Shown: positions 1 through 6,618 of the stretch, piece after piece | Position numbering within the stretch: position 1 is the first letter of the stretch | How the letters are laid out: each line of letters begins with the position of its first letter | NCBI GenBank assembly: GCA_034429275.1 | Contig: DAOUFU010000002.1 | Span: 1 to 14,896 of the forward strand | Length of the DNA: 14,896 nt | Source of the DNA: DAOUFU01 sp034429275 | GTDB taxonomy: Bacteria; Chloroflexota; Anaerolineae; Aggregatilineales; Aggregatilineaceae | Direction of reading: 5' to 3' | Position numbers and translations under genes: made by a program | The notes under the pieces: generated by a model | The model's database searches: none | Seen by the model: the letters and a program-made list of their open reading frames with translations, nothing else | Told to the model about the DNA's origin: nothing

Positions 1-133
1 CCGGGCCGCTTCGCCCCCTCTCCGAAAATTTTCGGAGAGGGGGCAACCGACAACGCGCCCGCAGGGCGCGGCGAAGGTGGGGGTGAGGCCGGACGCTCGC
101 AGGTCACGTATTTTGATGCAATCACCCTGGGCC
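1..133 (-). repeat. Cloverleaf repeat, copy A (cut by window edge)
   Basis: Inverted copy of the palindromic repeat family. It has the perfect 32-bp central palindrome at 13-44, a side hairpin with arms GCGCCC/GGGCGC at 55-60 and 64-69, and the outer-stem arm GGGGGTGAGGCC at 79-90. The partner arm should lie before base 1. The flank at 91-133 (containing CGTATTTTGATGCAAT) matches, in inverted orientation, the left flank of copy D near 12584-12620, so A and D form a subfamily distinct from copies B and C. The side hairpin differs in sequence from the other copies but still pairs. Confidence 0.8.
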
Positions 134-148
134 GAGAGCGGCCTACCC

Positions 149-177
149 TTCTCACACCGGCACGGCTCTGTTAAAAT
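149..177 (+). promoter_or_regulatory. Candidate sigma-70 promoter of der
   Basis: TTCTCA (149-154), 17-bp spacer, TAAAAT (172-177). Four of six and five of six bases match consensus. The predicted transcript would start near 184, about 30 nt before the der start codon. It lies just beyond repeat copy A. Confidence 0.5.
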
Positions 178-213
178 CGACCCACCAAAACACAGACACA
201 CGAGAATCGGCTC

Positions 214-1623
214 ATGAGAAAACCCCTCGTCGCCCTGGTGGGGCGGCCCAATGTTGGCAAATCGTCGCTGTTCAACCGGCTGGTAGAGCAGCGTAAAGCC
301 GTCGTTTCCGAGACGCCCGGCACCACCCGCGATCGGTTGATCGCCGAGGCGCACTGGAACGGCGCGCTGTTCGACGTGATTGATACCGGCGGCATCGAAG
401 TCTACCAGCCCAAAGCCACCGATCCGGTGGGCGAAAGCCCGCTCGAAGAAGGCAGCCGCCGCTTCGTCCACGAAATCCGCACCCAGGCCATGATCGGCAT
501 CGAGGACGCCGACGTGATCGTGCTGGTCGTGGACGCCAACGAGGGCATCACCGCCGCCGACGAAGAAGTTGCCGACATCCTGCGGCGGACTGCAAAGCCC
601 GTCCTGGTCGCCGCCAACAAGTGCGACGATCTCTCGCACAATGTCCATGCCTTCGAGTTCTTCGGGCTGGGCCTGGGCGAGGTCTTCCCCATCTCCGCGC
701 TGCACGGGACGGGCACCGGCGATCTGCTGGATGCGGTGGTCGAGGCGCTGCCCTTCCGCGCCGAGGAAGATCACGAGGATGAGGCCGACGACATTGTTAA
801 GATCGCCATCGTGGGGCGGCCCAATGTGGGCAAAAGCTCGCTGCTGAACCGGCTGCTGGGTGAAGACCGCGCCATTGTCAGCCCGGTAGCCGGCACCACG
901 CGCGACATCATCGACACGCGCATCACCTGGAACGGCATCCCGATTACCCTGATCGATACGGCGGGCATCCGGCGGCGCGGACGCATTGAGCCGGGCATCG
1001 AAAAGTACAGCGTGCTGCGCGCTCACAAGGCCATCGAGCGCGCCGACGTGGTGCTGCTGCTGATCGACGCCACCGAAGGCATCACGCAGCAAGACGCCCA
1101 CATCGCGGGCATGGTGCAGGAACAATTCAAAAGCGTGGTGGTGGTCGTCAACAAGTGGGATGCCATCGAGAAGGACACCTACACGCTCAACCAGCACACC
1201 GAAGAAGTGCGCCAGAAGCTGTCCTTCATGCCCTACGTGCCGATCCTGTTCATCAGCGCGCTGACAGGCCAGCGCATTCACACCGTACTCGAAACCGCCA
1301 TGCGCGTGCAGGAAGAGCGCATGGTGCGCATCCCCACCAGCGAGCTGAACAAGATCGTCCGCGAGGCGCTAATGCGTCATGCCCCGCAGACCAAGCAGCC
1401 GCGCCCGCTCAAGATATTCATGGCCCAACAGGTGCGCGTCGATCCGCCCACCTTCCTGATGCACATCAACGACCGCAAGCTGCTGCACTTCACCTACGAG
1501 CGCTACCTCGAAAACCAGATTCGGCGCGTCTATCCCTTCACCGGCACGCCGATCCGCTTTTCCTTCCGCGAGCGCGACAGCCGCGAGCAGATCAAGGGGC
1601 GCAAAAAGGCCGACGGCGAGTAG
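214..1623 (+). CDS. der: Ribosome biogenesis GTPase Der (EngA)
   Basis: Essential double GTPase that assists late maturation of the 50S ribosomal subunit in the cytoplasm. The 469-aa protein has two tandem G domains. G1 motifs GRPNVGKS are at residues 10-17 and 201-208, G3 motifs DTGG at 57-60 and DTAG at 248-251, and G4 motifs NKCD at 135-138 and NKWD at 313-316. A KH-like C-terminal domain follows from about residue 370, with the usual basic tail (KGRKK). Length is normal for the family. One oddity is an extra stretch of about 16 residues (roughly 62-85, rich in P, E and D) between the first DTGG and the following helix, compared with my recollection of E. coli Der. The ATG at 214 gives the canonical N-terminus ending in the P-loop; the ribosome binding site is weak. 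It converges on asnB across a 59-bp gap. Confidence 0.97.
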   Translation: MRKPLVALVGRPNVGKSSLFNRLVEQRKAVVSETPGTTRDRLIAEAHWNGALFDVIDTGGIEVYQPKATDPVGESPLEEGSRRFVHEIRTQAMIGIEDADVIVLVVDANEGITAADEEVADILRRTAKPVLVAANKCDDLSHNVHAFEFFGLGLGEVFPISALHGTGTGDLLDAVVEALPFRAEEDHEDEADDIVKIAIVGRPNVGKSSLLNRLLGEDRAIVSPVAGTTRDIIDTRITWNGIPITLIDTAGIRRRGRIEPGIEKYSVLRAHKAIERADVVLLLIDATEGITQQDAHIAGMVQEQFKSVVVVVNKWDAIEKDTYTLNQHTEEVRQKLSFMPYVPILFISALTGQRIHTVLETAMRVQEERMVRIPTSELNKIVREALMRHAPQTKQPRPLKIFMAQQVRVDPPTFLMHINDRKLLHFTYERYLENQIRRVYPFTGTPIRFSFRERDSREQIKGRKKADGE

Positions 1624-1647
1624 CGCCGGTCGGCACAACGAGGGATT

Positions 1648-1678
1648 AGGGCACGCCCGCACGCCGCGGCTGTGCCCT
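1648..1678. terminator. Hairpin between convergent der and asnB
   Basis: Arms AGGGCAC (1648-1654) and GTGCCCT (1672-1678) pair perfectly around a 17-nt GC-rich loop in the 59-bp gap between the two stop codons. Neither side has a T tract, so it may not be an intrinsic terminator. Its position suggests a shared 3' end structure. Confidence 0.4.
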
Positions 1679-1682
1679 GACC

Positions 1683-3641
1683 TCATGCCACGACCAGGTG
1701 GGCAAAATCCTCCGGGGCGAGGGTGTGATCGAGCGTCATGCTGCCTTCGATCATCAGCGCGTGCCACAGGTGGAAGACCAGCAGCGGCCAGACCGTCCAC
1801 AGTTCATAGCTTCGCCGGGTCATGTGATCGTCCACCAGCCGTGTCACCGCTGCCGGGTCGCACCAGCCCGCCGCCGCGACCCGCTCCGGCGCGAGCACGG
1901 TTTCCACCAGCGGGCGAAAAGCCGTGCGCAGCCAGTTCGACATGGGCGGAATGAAGCCCCATTTGGGCCGGGTCAGCACCGATTCTGGCACCAGCCCGCG
2001 CAGTGCCTCTTTCAAGACGACCTTCGAGCCGCCGCCATGCAGCTTGTGCTCCAGCGCGATCCGCAGCGCCATCTCTACCAGGGGATGATCTTCGAACGGG
2101 GCGCGCGCCTCAACCGACATCGCCATCGTCATCTTGTCCACCCGCATGTTGCTGTCTTCGGCCAGCCACAGCCGCAGCCCGCCATAGGCCAGCCGGTCGG
2201 TGAAGCAGGCTGCGCGCGGCACTGCCAATACCGGCTCCAGCGTGGCGGCCAGCCGGGCGCGTATCTGTCGGCCCTCGATCCCGCTGCAAAGCGTCGTTGC
2301 GATGCGCTCTGGCTCGAAGTAATGGTTCCACGCCAGGAACCGGTCCGCCGCGCCCGGCCAGCGCGACTTCTGCGCCAGTTTGCGCAGCGGCTCCAACCGT
2401 GCCCCGCGCAGCCGCTCCAACACCGGCGTGAGCACCGTCTGGCGGATGATGCCGGGAATGCCCAGGTAGCGCCCCAGAATTCGGTCCGCACGGTAGGCCG
2501 GATAACCGCCAAACAACTCGTCGGACCCATCGCCGCTCAACAGCACCGGCACACCGGATAGCCGCGCCAGCGCCGCCACATACACCGTCGGGATCATTGA
2601 CGGCTGCGCGACTGGCTCATCCATCGCCGCGACCAGGTGCGGCAGCAGCCGGGGAAGCTCACTGTCGTGCACCGTGATGATATGATGCTGCGCGCCTAAC
2701 TGTTCCGCCGCCATGTGGGCATAACGGGCATCCACGTTGAATTTCCCTTCGCCGCCGCTGCCCGGTGCCATTTCAAACTCGACCGTGAACGCCTGGATCG
2801 GCTGGCGCGACGCGCGCGACATGATCGCGGCAACGGCGGTCGAATCCACCCCGCCGCTGAGGAATACGCCGATCGGCACGTCGCTCATCATGCGCATCTC
2901 GACGGCTTCCACCAGGCGATCGCGCACCTGGGCGGCGAGCGCCGCGCGGCTGCCCGGCAGCGGATCAACCGTATCGAGTGGTGGGGTATAAAATCGGTCC
3001 ACACGCAGCCCGGCCCGATCCACCACCAGGCGCTCGCCCGCTGCAAGCTTGCGCACCCCGTCGAACATCGTCAGCGGCGGCGGGACATAGCCCAACGCCA
3101 GGAAATGCAGCAGCGCGTCGGCATCCACGCGGCGCGGGAGTGCCCGGTCTTCGAGCAGCGCCTTGATCTCCGAGGCAAACAGGACGGCCTCACCCACCTG
3201 GGCATAATACAGCGGCTTTTCGCCGAGACGGTCGCGCGCCAGCAGAATCCGCTCGCGTACCTGGTCCCAGATGCACAGCGCAAACATCCCGCGCAGATGG
3301 TTCACCACGTCCTCGCCCCAGGCTTCATAGCCGTGCACCAGCACCTCGGTATCGGTGTACGTGGCAAAGACGTGCCCGGCCCGCTCAAGCTCGGCGCGCA
3401 GAGCGCGGTAGTTGTAAATCTCGCCGTTGTACACCACGGCCACCGAACGATCCTCGTTGAAGATCGGCATCGCGCCCGCCGCCAGGTCGATGATCGCCAG
3501 CCGGGCCGCCCCAAAGGCCAGCGGCCCATGCCGATAGGTACCGCAGCCGTCCGGCCCGCGATGCACCAGCCGCGTCACCATCCGGGTAACAAGGTCGAGG
3601 TCGCCACCGCGCGGGTTGTACTGCCCCACAATGCCACACAT
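1683..3641 (-). CDS. asnB: Asparagine synthetase, glutamine-hydrolysing
   Basis: Makes asparagine (or amidates a related acid) from aspartate, ATP and glutamine. The 652-aa product has an N-terminal class-II glutamine amidotransferase domain with catalytic Cys2, RLAIID near 47-52 and NGEIYN at 72-77. A synthetase domain follows, with the PP-loop SGGVDS at 262-267 and a downstream SGDGSDELFGG motif. An upstream in-frame GTG at 3647 would add two residues. The ATG at 3641 is preferred because it places Cys directly after the initiator Met, as needed for autoprocessing and catalysis, and because a GAAAGGG ribosome binding site lies 6-7 nt upstream. Length and domain order are usual for AsnB; related amidotransferases in polysaccharide clusters look similar, but no such cluster is visible here. 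A long leader (3642 to about 3890) separates it from its best promoter. Confidence 0.95.
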   Translation of the reverse strand: MCGIVGQYNPRGGDLDLVTRMVTRLVHRGPDGCGTYRHGPLAFGAARLAIIDLAAGAMPIFNEDRSVAVVYNGEIYNYRALRAELERAGHVFATYTDTEVLVHGYEAWGEDVVNHLRGMFALCIWDQVRERILLARDRLGEKPLYYAQVGEAVLFASEIKALLEDRALPRRVDADALLHFLALGYVPPPLTMFDGVRKLAAGERLVVDRAGLRVDRFYTPPLDTVDPLPGSRAALAAQVRDRLVEAVEMRMMSDVPIGVFLSGGVDSTAVAAIMSRASRQPIQAFTVEFEMAPGSGGEGKFNVDARYAHMAAEQLGAQHHIITVHDSELPRLLPHLVAAMDEPVAQPSMIPTVYVAALARLSGVPVLLSGDGSDELFGGYPAYRADRILGRYLGIPGIIRQTVLTPVLERLRGARLEPLRKLAQKSRWPGAADRFLAWNHYFEPERIATTLCSGIEGRQIRARLAATLEPVLAVPRAACFTDRLAYGGLRLWLAEDSNMRVDKMTMAMSVEARAPFEDHPLVEMALRIALEHKLHGGGSKVVLKEALRGLVPESVLTRPKWGFIPPMSNWLRTAFRPLVETVLAPERVAAAGWCDPAAVTRLVDDHMTRRSYELWTVWPLLVFHLWHALMIEGSMTLDHTLAPEDFAHLVVA

Positions 3642-3898
3642 AGACACCCTTTCAGCCAGAACCGATGGTGTACACTCTTGAAATCAGGCCTGGGTCACTC
3701 GATCAGGGCCAGTTGGGAGGACAGCGAGACAACCAAAACCCACCGCTGACGACTGCACCGGGAGTCTGCGGGGCGGTATGGGCCTGCGTTACCAGCTGAA
3801 TGAGTTGCGGGAATCGGGCAGCGAAAAGGGGTGGAGCTTCCGGGAGATCGCCCGATTCACGCCAGGCGGGCCAGGCAAGAGGACACCTGGCGCGCTCT
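3642..3898 (-). other. asnB leader, no gene recognised
   Basis: About 250 bp between the best asnB promoter and the asnB start. Short reading frames here look non-coding (biased composition, no convincing ribosome binding site, no recognised motif). Inverted arms CGCCAGG and CCTGGCG flank a long loop near 3870-3895. I looked for a T-box or other known riboswitch and did not find the conserved T-box antiterminator sequence. It could be an untranslated leader of unknown role, or simply spacer. Confidence 0.35.
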
Positions 3899-3926
3899 AT
3901 GCTATCGCATTTGAGAGGTGTGTCAA
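3899..3926 (-). promoter_or_regulatory. Candidate promoter reading toward asnB
   Basis: On the minus strand, a perfect TTGACA (3926-3921), 16-bp spacer and TAGCAT (3904-3899). A small hairpin (AGAGGT/ACCTCT, 3914-3931) overlaps the -35 box. Use of this promoter implies an untranslated leader of about 250 nt. Confidence 0.4.
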
Positions 3927-3974
3927 CCTCTGCAGAAGGCTCGCCGAAGGTTGAAGCCACCCGGCTGAGAAAAA

Positions 3975-4080
3975 GTGACCCGCAAGAGTCCGGCCTCACT
4001 CCCGACCCGGTCTGCCCCCCTCAACCGAAAATGTTCGGGAGCAGTGCGGCCCGGCTTTGGCCGCGCGGGAGTGAGGCCAG
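3975..4080 (+). repeat. Cloverleaf repeat, decayed copy E
   Basis: Core at 3992-4078 (87 bp). The outer stem is GGCCTCACTCCC (3992-4003) with GGGAGTGAGGCC (4067-4078). Relative to the other copies, one C became T and the paired G became A, so the stem is still perfect. The GCGGCC/GGCCGC side hairpin remains; the other side hairpin is deleted and the central palindrome has decayed to CCGAA-AATG-TTCGG. The left flank (CGCAAGAGTCC) resembles copy D. Confidence 0.75.
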
Positions 4081-4144
4081 ATCATCAGCGACTCGCATGT
4101 GTTGCGTTGTCAAACGAGTGCCTGTCAACCTGTGTTCGCATGTC

Positions 4145-4184
4145 TAAAGAAAACAAGCCGGGCGGAGAGCATGAACCGCCGCCC
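4145..4184 (-). terminator. Intrinsic terminator of the FHA gene
   Basis: On the minus strand, arms GGGCGG (4184-4179) and CCGCCC (4165-4160) are followed by a T-rich run (GGCTTGTTTTCTTTA, about 4159-4145). It begins 14 bp after the stop codon at 4198. Confidence 0.55.
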
Positions 4185-4197
4185 ATGACCGGCGCAG

Positions 4198-4704
4198 TCA
4201 CCCGGCGGGCAGGAACTCAACGGTGAGCACCAGGCGGCCCAGTCTCAATTCATCGCCGGTGCGCAGCACGCGCGGCTGGTAGGGGATCAACCGCGTGCCG
4301 TTCAGAAAGGTCCCGTTGCGGCTGCCCAGGTCCTCCACCAGGATGGTGGTACCCGCCCGCCGCAGACGTACATGGGTGCGCGAAACACCGAGTTCCTCGC
4401 CCCGGTACGCGCTGAGGTCCACATCGGCGACGATATCGTCTACCGTGCGGCCCAGCACGCACTGTTCCTTGAGGGCCGGCTCGATGATCTGGTGCGTGTC
4501 GCGGACTTGCAGTCTCAGCAGCGTATCTCGATCGAAAAAAGCCGTGCCCCAGCGCAACTGGGGGGCAAGCTCGGCGTCTTCATCCGGCAGGCTGCGCGTA
4601 CGGAGCGCCCGCTCCCCAGCGGGTAAGATGTGCCCGCACGCAAAACAGTACAGCTCCCGTTCTCCGTTGGCACGCCCACAATGCGTGCACTGCTGTTCAG
4701 CCAT
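4198..4704 (-). CDS. Zinc-ribbon and FHA domain protein
   Basis: Small (168 aa) soluble protein predicted to bind phosphothreonine peptides, so probably a partner or substrate of Ser/Thr kinase signalling. An N-terminal zinc ribbon has Cys6, Cys9, Cys20 and Cys23 (CxxC-N10-CxxC). A linker leads to an FHA domain at about 80-165 with GR at 85-86, SRTH at 108-111 and GSRNGTFLNG at 127-136, the standard phosphopeptide-binding residues. An upstream in-frame ATG at 4722 overlaps the GAGGAG ribosome binding site; the ATG at 4704 lies about 10 nt after that site and begins immediately before the zinc ribbon, so it is preferred. The gene appears monocistronic, with its own promoter (4750-4778) and terminator (4145-4184). 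No kinase or phosphatase gene is in the window, so the specific partner is unknown. Confidence 0.9.
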   Translation of the reverse strand: MAEQQCTHCGRANGERELYCFACGHILPAGERALRTRSLPDEDAELAPQLRWGTAFFDRDTLLRLQVRDTHQIIEPALKEQCVLGRTVDDIVADVDLSAYRGEELGVSRTHVRLRRAGTTILVEDLGSRNGTFLNGTRLIPYQPRVLRTGDELRLGRLVLTVEFLPAG

Positions 4705-4749
4705 ACCCCACTCGCTCCTCATTGGTTCGTCGCTGCGCTAACACTTCTA

Positions 4750-4790
4750 ATTTAAGAGCATTCCGTCAGAGGAGTCAAACAGCGTTTGAC
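4750..4790 (-). promoter_or_regulatory. FHA gene promoter with operator-like palindrome
   Basis: On the minus strand, TTGACT (4778-4773), 17-bp spacer and TTAAAT (4755-4750). The -35 box lies inside a perfect 7-3-7 inverted repeat, GTCAAACAGCGTTTGAC, at 4774-4790. A repressor bound there would block polymerase. The right arm abuts or overlaps the target duplication (4786-4793) of the adjacent repeat element, so the palindrome may have arisen by chance at the insertion site. Confidence 0.5.
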
Positions 4791-4793
4791 GGG

Positions 4794-5038
4794 AGGTGCA
4801 TTCCAGGGTGAGCCAAGACTGCGAAGGTTCGCCGTCGTTATGCATTTTGACAATGGGATCGGATGGGGGGTGGGCGAACGGTTGGCCTCACCCCCGACCT
4901 GCGCGCCTCATGGGAGGCGCTTGGTCTGCCCCCTCTCCGAAAATTTTCGGAGAGGGGGCGAAGCGGCCCGGTTTTGGCCGCGCGGGGGTGAGGCCGGGCA
5001 ACCCCCACCGTCTCATGCCTCGAAAATCGAATACGCGC
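4794..5038 (+). mobile_element. MITE-like element, copy B
   Basis: A unit of 245 bp. The left end AGGTGCATTCCA (4794-4805) is an imperfect inverted match to the right end TCGAATACGCGC (5027-5038). It is flanked by TTGACGGG (4786-4793) and TTGACAGG (5039-5046), 7 of 8 bases the same, consistent with an aged target duplication. Inside is the 112-bp cloverleaf core (4884-4995): outer stem 4884-4895 with 4984-4995, side hairpins 4903-4920 and 4963-4981, and a perfect 32-bp palindrome at 4928-4959. It carries no open reading frame of note and no transposase. It lies between the sigma-factor terminator and the FHA promoter. Confidence 0.75.
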
Positions 5039-5046
5039 TTGACAGG

Positions 5047-5126
5047 GGATGTATTCCAGGTTGAGCCAGGATGGCGAGGGCTTCGCCGCCGTTGTGCACT
5101 TTGACAATGCGATCGGATAGGGGATG
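5047..5126 (+). mobile_element. Left-half fragment of a second element copy
   Basis: Begins with the left terminal sequence GGATGTATTCCA (5047-5058) and follows the left arm of copy B closely for about 80 bp, up to the GATCGGATAGGGG region, then stops before the cloverleaf core. It starts exactly after the 8-bp TTGACAGG that closes copy B, so copy B and this fragment are in tandem with one target-like octamer between them. Confidence 0.65.
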
Positions 5127-5147
5127 AAGCCCGATCATCGCCGGGCG

Positions 5148-5183
5148 AACAAAACACCTGGCCGGAGGGGTTCTCCGGCCAGG
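5148..5183 (-). terminator. Intrinsic terminator of the sigma-factor gene
   Basis: On the minus strand, arms CCTGGCCGGA (5183-5174) and TCCGGCCAGG (5166-5157) form a perfect 10-bp stem with a 7-nt loop, followed by TGTTTTGTT. It lies about 58 bp after the sigma-factor stop codon. Confidence 0.85.
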
Positions 5184-5240
5184 CCACACCATGAGGGGGA
5201 TCACAGTGGTGGGCAACACATCAATGGATTTGGGCGGCGG

Positions 5241-6353
5241 CTATTCGAGATACTCACCCAGCCCATATTCTTCCTGCATCTGGCGCAGCTTGCTGAGCGC
5301 AGCGTGCTGAAGCTGGCGGATGCGCTCGCGGCTGTAGCCCATCAACTGGCCGATCTGCGACATGCTGTGAGTCTCGCCGTCTTCCAGGCCAAAGCGCAGC
5401 CGGATGATGCGCGCCTCACGTTCGGGCAGCGCACCCAACAGGAAACTGATCGACTCCAGCAGCAGTTGGCGAGCGGCGGCTTCTTCCGGCATCTCGCTCT
5501 CTTCGTCGGCCACCAGGTCGGCGCGCGGACGAGTTTCCTCGTCGCCGATCAACTCATCAAGCTGGACCGGCTCGCGTGCGGCCATCATGGTGGTCTCGAC
5601 CTGTTCCGGCGTCAGCTCGATCTCATGCGCCAGTTCTTCGTAGGTAGGTTCGCGTCCCAGTTCCTGCGCGAGCTTCTCGCTGGCCCGGCGCAGACGGCCC
5701 CACCGCTGCCCCTGGTTGATCGGCAGCCGGATGGTCCGGCCCCGGTCGCCCGCCGCCCGCGCGATAGACTGGCGAATCCACCAGGTCGCATAGGTGCTCA
5801 GCCGCACCCCGCGCGCCGGGTCAAAACGATCCACCGCCTTCATCAGGCCCAGGTTGCCTTCCTGAATCAGGTCCGGCAGCGGCAGGCCGCGCCCCTGGTA
5901 TTTTTTGGCAATGCTGATCACCAGGCGGGTGTTCGCCATGATCAGCTCGCGGCGAGCCGCCTCGCCCATCTCGATCACGTCGCCGATGTCATCGCTCACC
6001 GACTCGGACGCGGAAGTGTCATACTTTTCCTGGGCCTCGTTGCTGGCCTGGACCAACCGCGCCAGCGCCTGCTCACGGTCGGCGTCGATCGGCTCGGAGA
6101 TAGGCCGGATGTCGCGGAAATAAAACTGGAGAAGGTCGGAATCGACCGAAAGAACGTTCGAGTCGCGCGCAGCGCGGCTCTCAGAAATTGTGGCTTCGGC
6201 AGCCGAAGCCTCGCCCCACAGGTCTAGCACATTCTGGGTCTCTTCCGCATCGTGAATAGCAACCACAACTGTCTGCCTTTCGTTCAGCGGACGCCCCAGC
6301 TCCGCCCGCGCCCCATACCGTAAACCATTTGCACAATCTGTCAAATCAGACAT
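5241..6353 (-). CDS. RNA polymerase sigma-70 factor, primary-like
   Basis: Directs RNA polymerase to promoters. The 370-aa product has region 1.2 at about 71-100, an acidic non-conserved segment at about 105-130, and region 2 at about 133-205 with DLIQEGNLGLMKAVDRFDP at 161-179 and the -10-binding YATWWIRQSI at 188-197. Region 3 is at about 207-285 and region 4 at about 297-360, with RERIRQ in the -35-binding helix (342-347). This is the group 1/group 2 type, not an ECF factor. It lacks an obvious region 1.1 and is nearer in length to SigA of Gram-positive bacteria than to RpoD of Proteobacteria. An in-frame upstream ATG at 6455 would add a 34-residue, isoleucine-rich, AT-coded extension across a leader hairpin. 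The ATG at 6353 has GAGGAG about 10 nt upstream and is preferred. Whether it is the main sigma factor or an alternative cannot be told from one window. Confidence 0.93.
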   Translation of the reverse strand: MSDLTDCANGLRYGARAELGRPLNERQTVVVAIHDAEETQNVLDLWGEASAAEATISESRAARDSNVLSVDSDLLQFYFRDIRPISEPIDADREQALARLVQASNEAQEKYDTSASESVSDDIGDVIEMGEAARRELIMANTRLVISIAKKYQGRGLPLPDLIQEGNLGLMKAVDRFDPARGVRLSTYATWWIRQSIARAAGDRGRTIRLPINQGQRWGRLRRASEKLAQELGREPTYEELAHEIELTPEQVETTMMAAREPVQLDELIGDEETRPRADLVADEESEMPEEAAARQLLLESISFLLGALPEREARIIRLRFGLEDGETHSMSQIGQLMGYSRERIRQLQHAALSKLRQMQEEYGLGEYLE

Positions 6354-6432
6354 TTTTATAATACTCCTCTTTAACGTAAATATCAAGATTATTATGATTA
6401 GAATTAGATAAATTGGGCCCGGAAATTCGTCG

Positions 6433-6453
6433 GGGAGCAAATCTTTAGCTCCC
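6433..6453 (-). other. Hairpin in sigma-factor 5' leader
   Basis: Arms GGGAGC and GCTCCC (6433-6438 and 6448-6453 on the + strand) with a 9-nt A/T-rich loop, between the predicted promoter and start codon. It sits in a strikingly AT-rich stretch (6354-6483) in a GC-rich genome. Function unknown; it could affect leader stability or translation. Confidence 0.4.
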
Positions 6454-6477
6454 ATGACCCATTTTGATGTTTTACTA

Positions 6478-6506
6478 ATTATACCATTACTTTCCGCCCG
6501 AACGAA
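6478..6506 (-). promoter_or_regulatory. Candidate promoter of the sigma-factor gene
   Basis: Minus-strand TATAAT at 6483-6478 is a perfect -10 box in an AT-rich context. At 17-bp spacing the -35 position reads TTCGTT (6506-6501), a poor match. The start would be near 6470, giving a leader of about 117 nt. The divergent protease promoter (6540-6568) lies about 35-60 bp away. Confidence 0.45.
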
Positions 6507-6539
6507 AGCGGGCGAAGGCCGCGCCTCGCCACGAAGCGT

Positions 6540-6568
6540 TTGTCGCGCAGGCAGCCCTACGCTATAGT
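6540..6568 (+). promoter_or_regulatory. Candidate promoter of the CPBP protease gene
   Basis: TTGTCG (6540-6545), 17-bp spacer and TATAGT (6563-6568). The predicted start is near 6575, about 45 nt before the ATG at 6619. Confidence 0.45.
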
Positions 6569-6618
6569 CAGCCTATCATGGATACGTTAGAACCGCATAC
6601 ACATAACCTTAGAGGTCT

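Noticed and set aside
2715..3749. Plus-strand frame opposite asnB, 344 aa
   Set aside because: His/Arg/Gln-rich shadow of asnB with no recognisable domain; asnB motifs on the minus strand are complete.
3642..3898. T-box or other riboswitch in the asnB leader
   Set aside because: I searched by eye for the conserved T-box antiterminator motif and a following terminator and found neither.
3703..4147. Small genes between asnB and the FHA gene
   Set aside because: Frames of 98-115 aa overlap each other on both strands, include repeat copy E, and have no credible ribosome binding site or domain.
4786..5187. Several 90-100 aa frames in repeat element B
   Set aside because: They are translations of repeat palindromes; near-copies of the same peptide strings appear at 7293-7789 and 12590-12942 because the repeat recurs there.
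5241..6455. Longer sigma-factor start at 6455
   Set aside because: The extra 34 residues are AT-coded and Ile-rich, cross a leader hairpin, and lie upstream of a strong ribosome binding site for the ATG at 6353.
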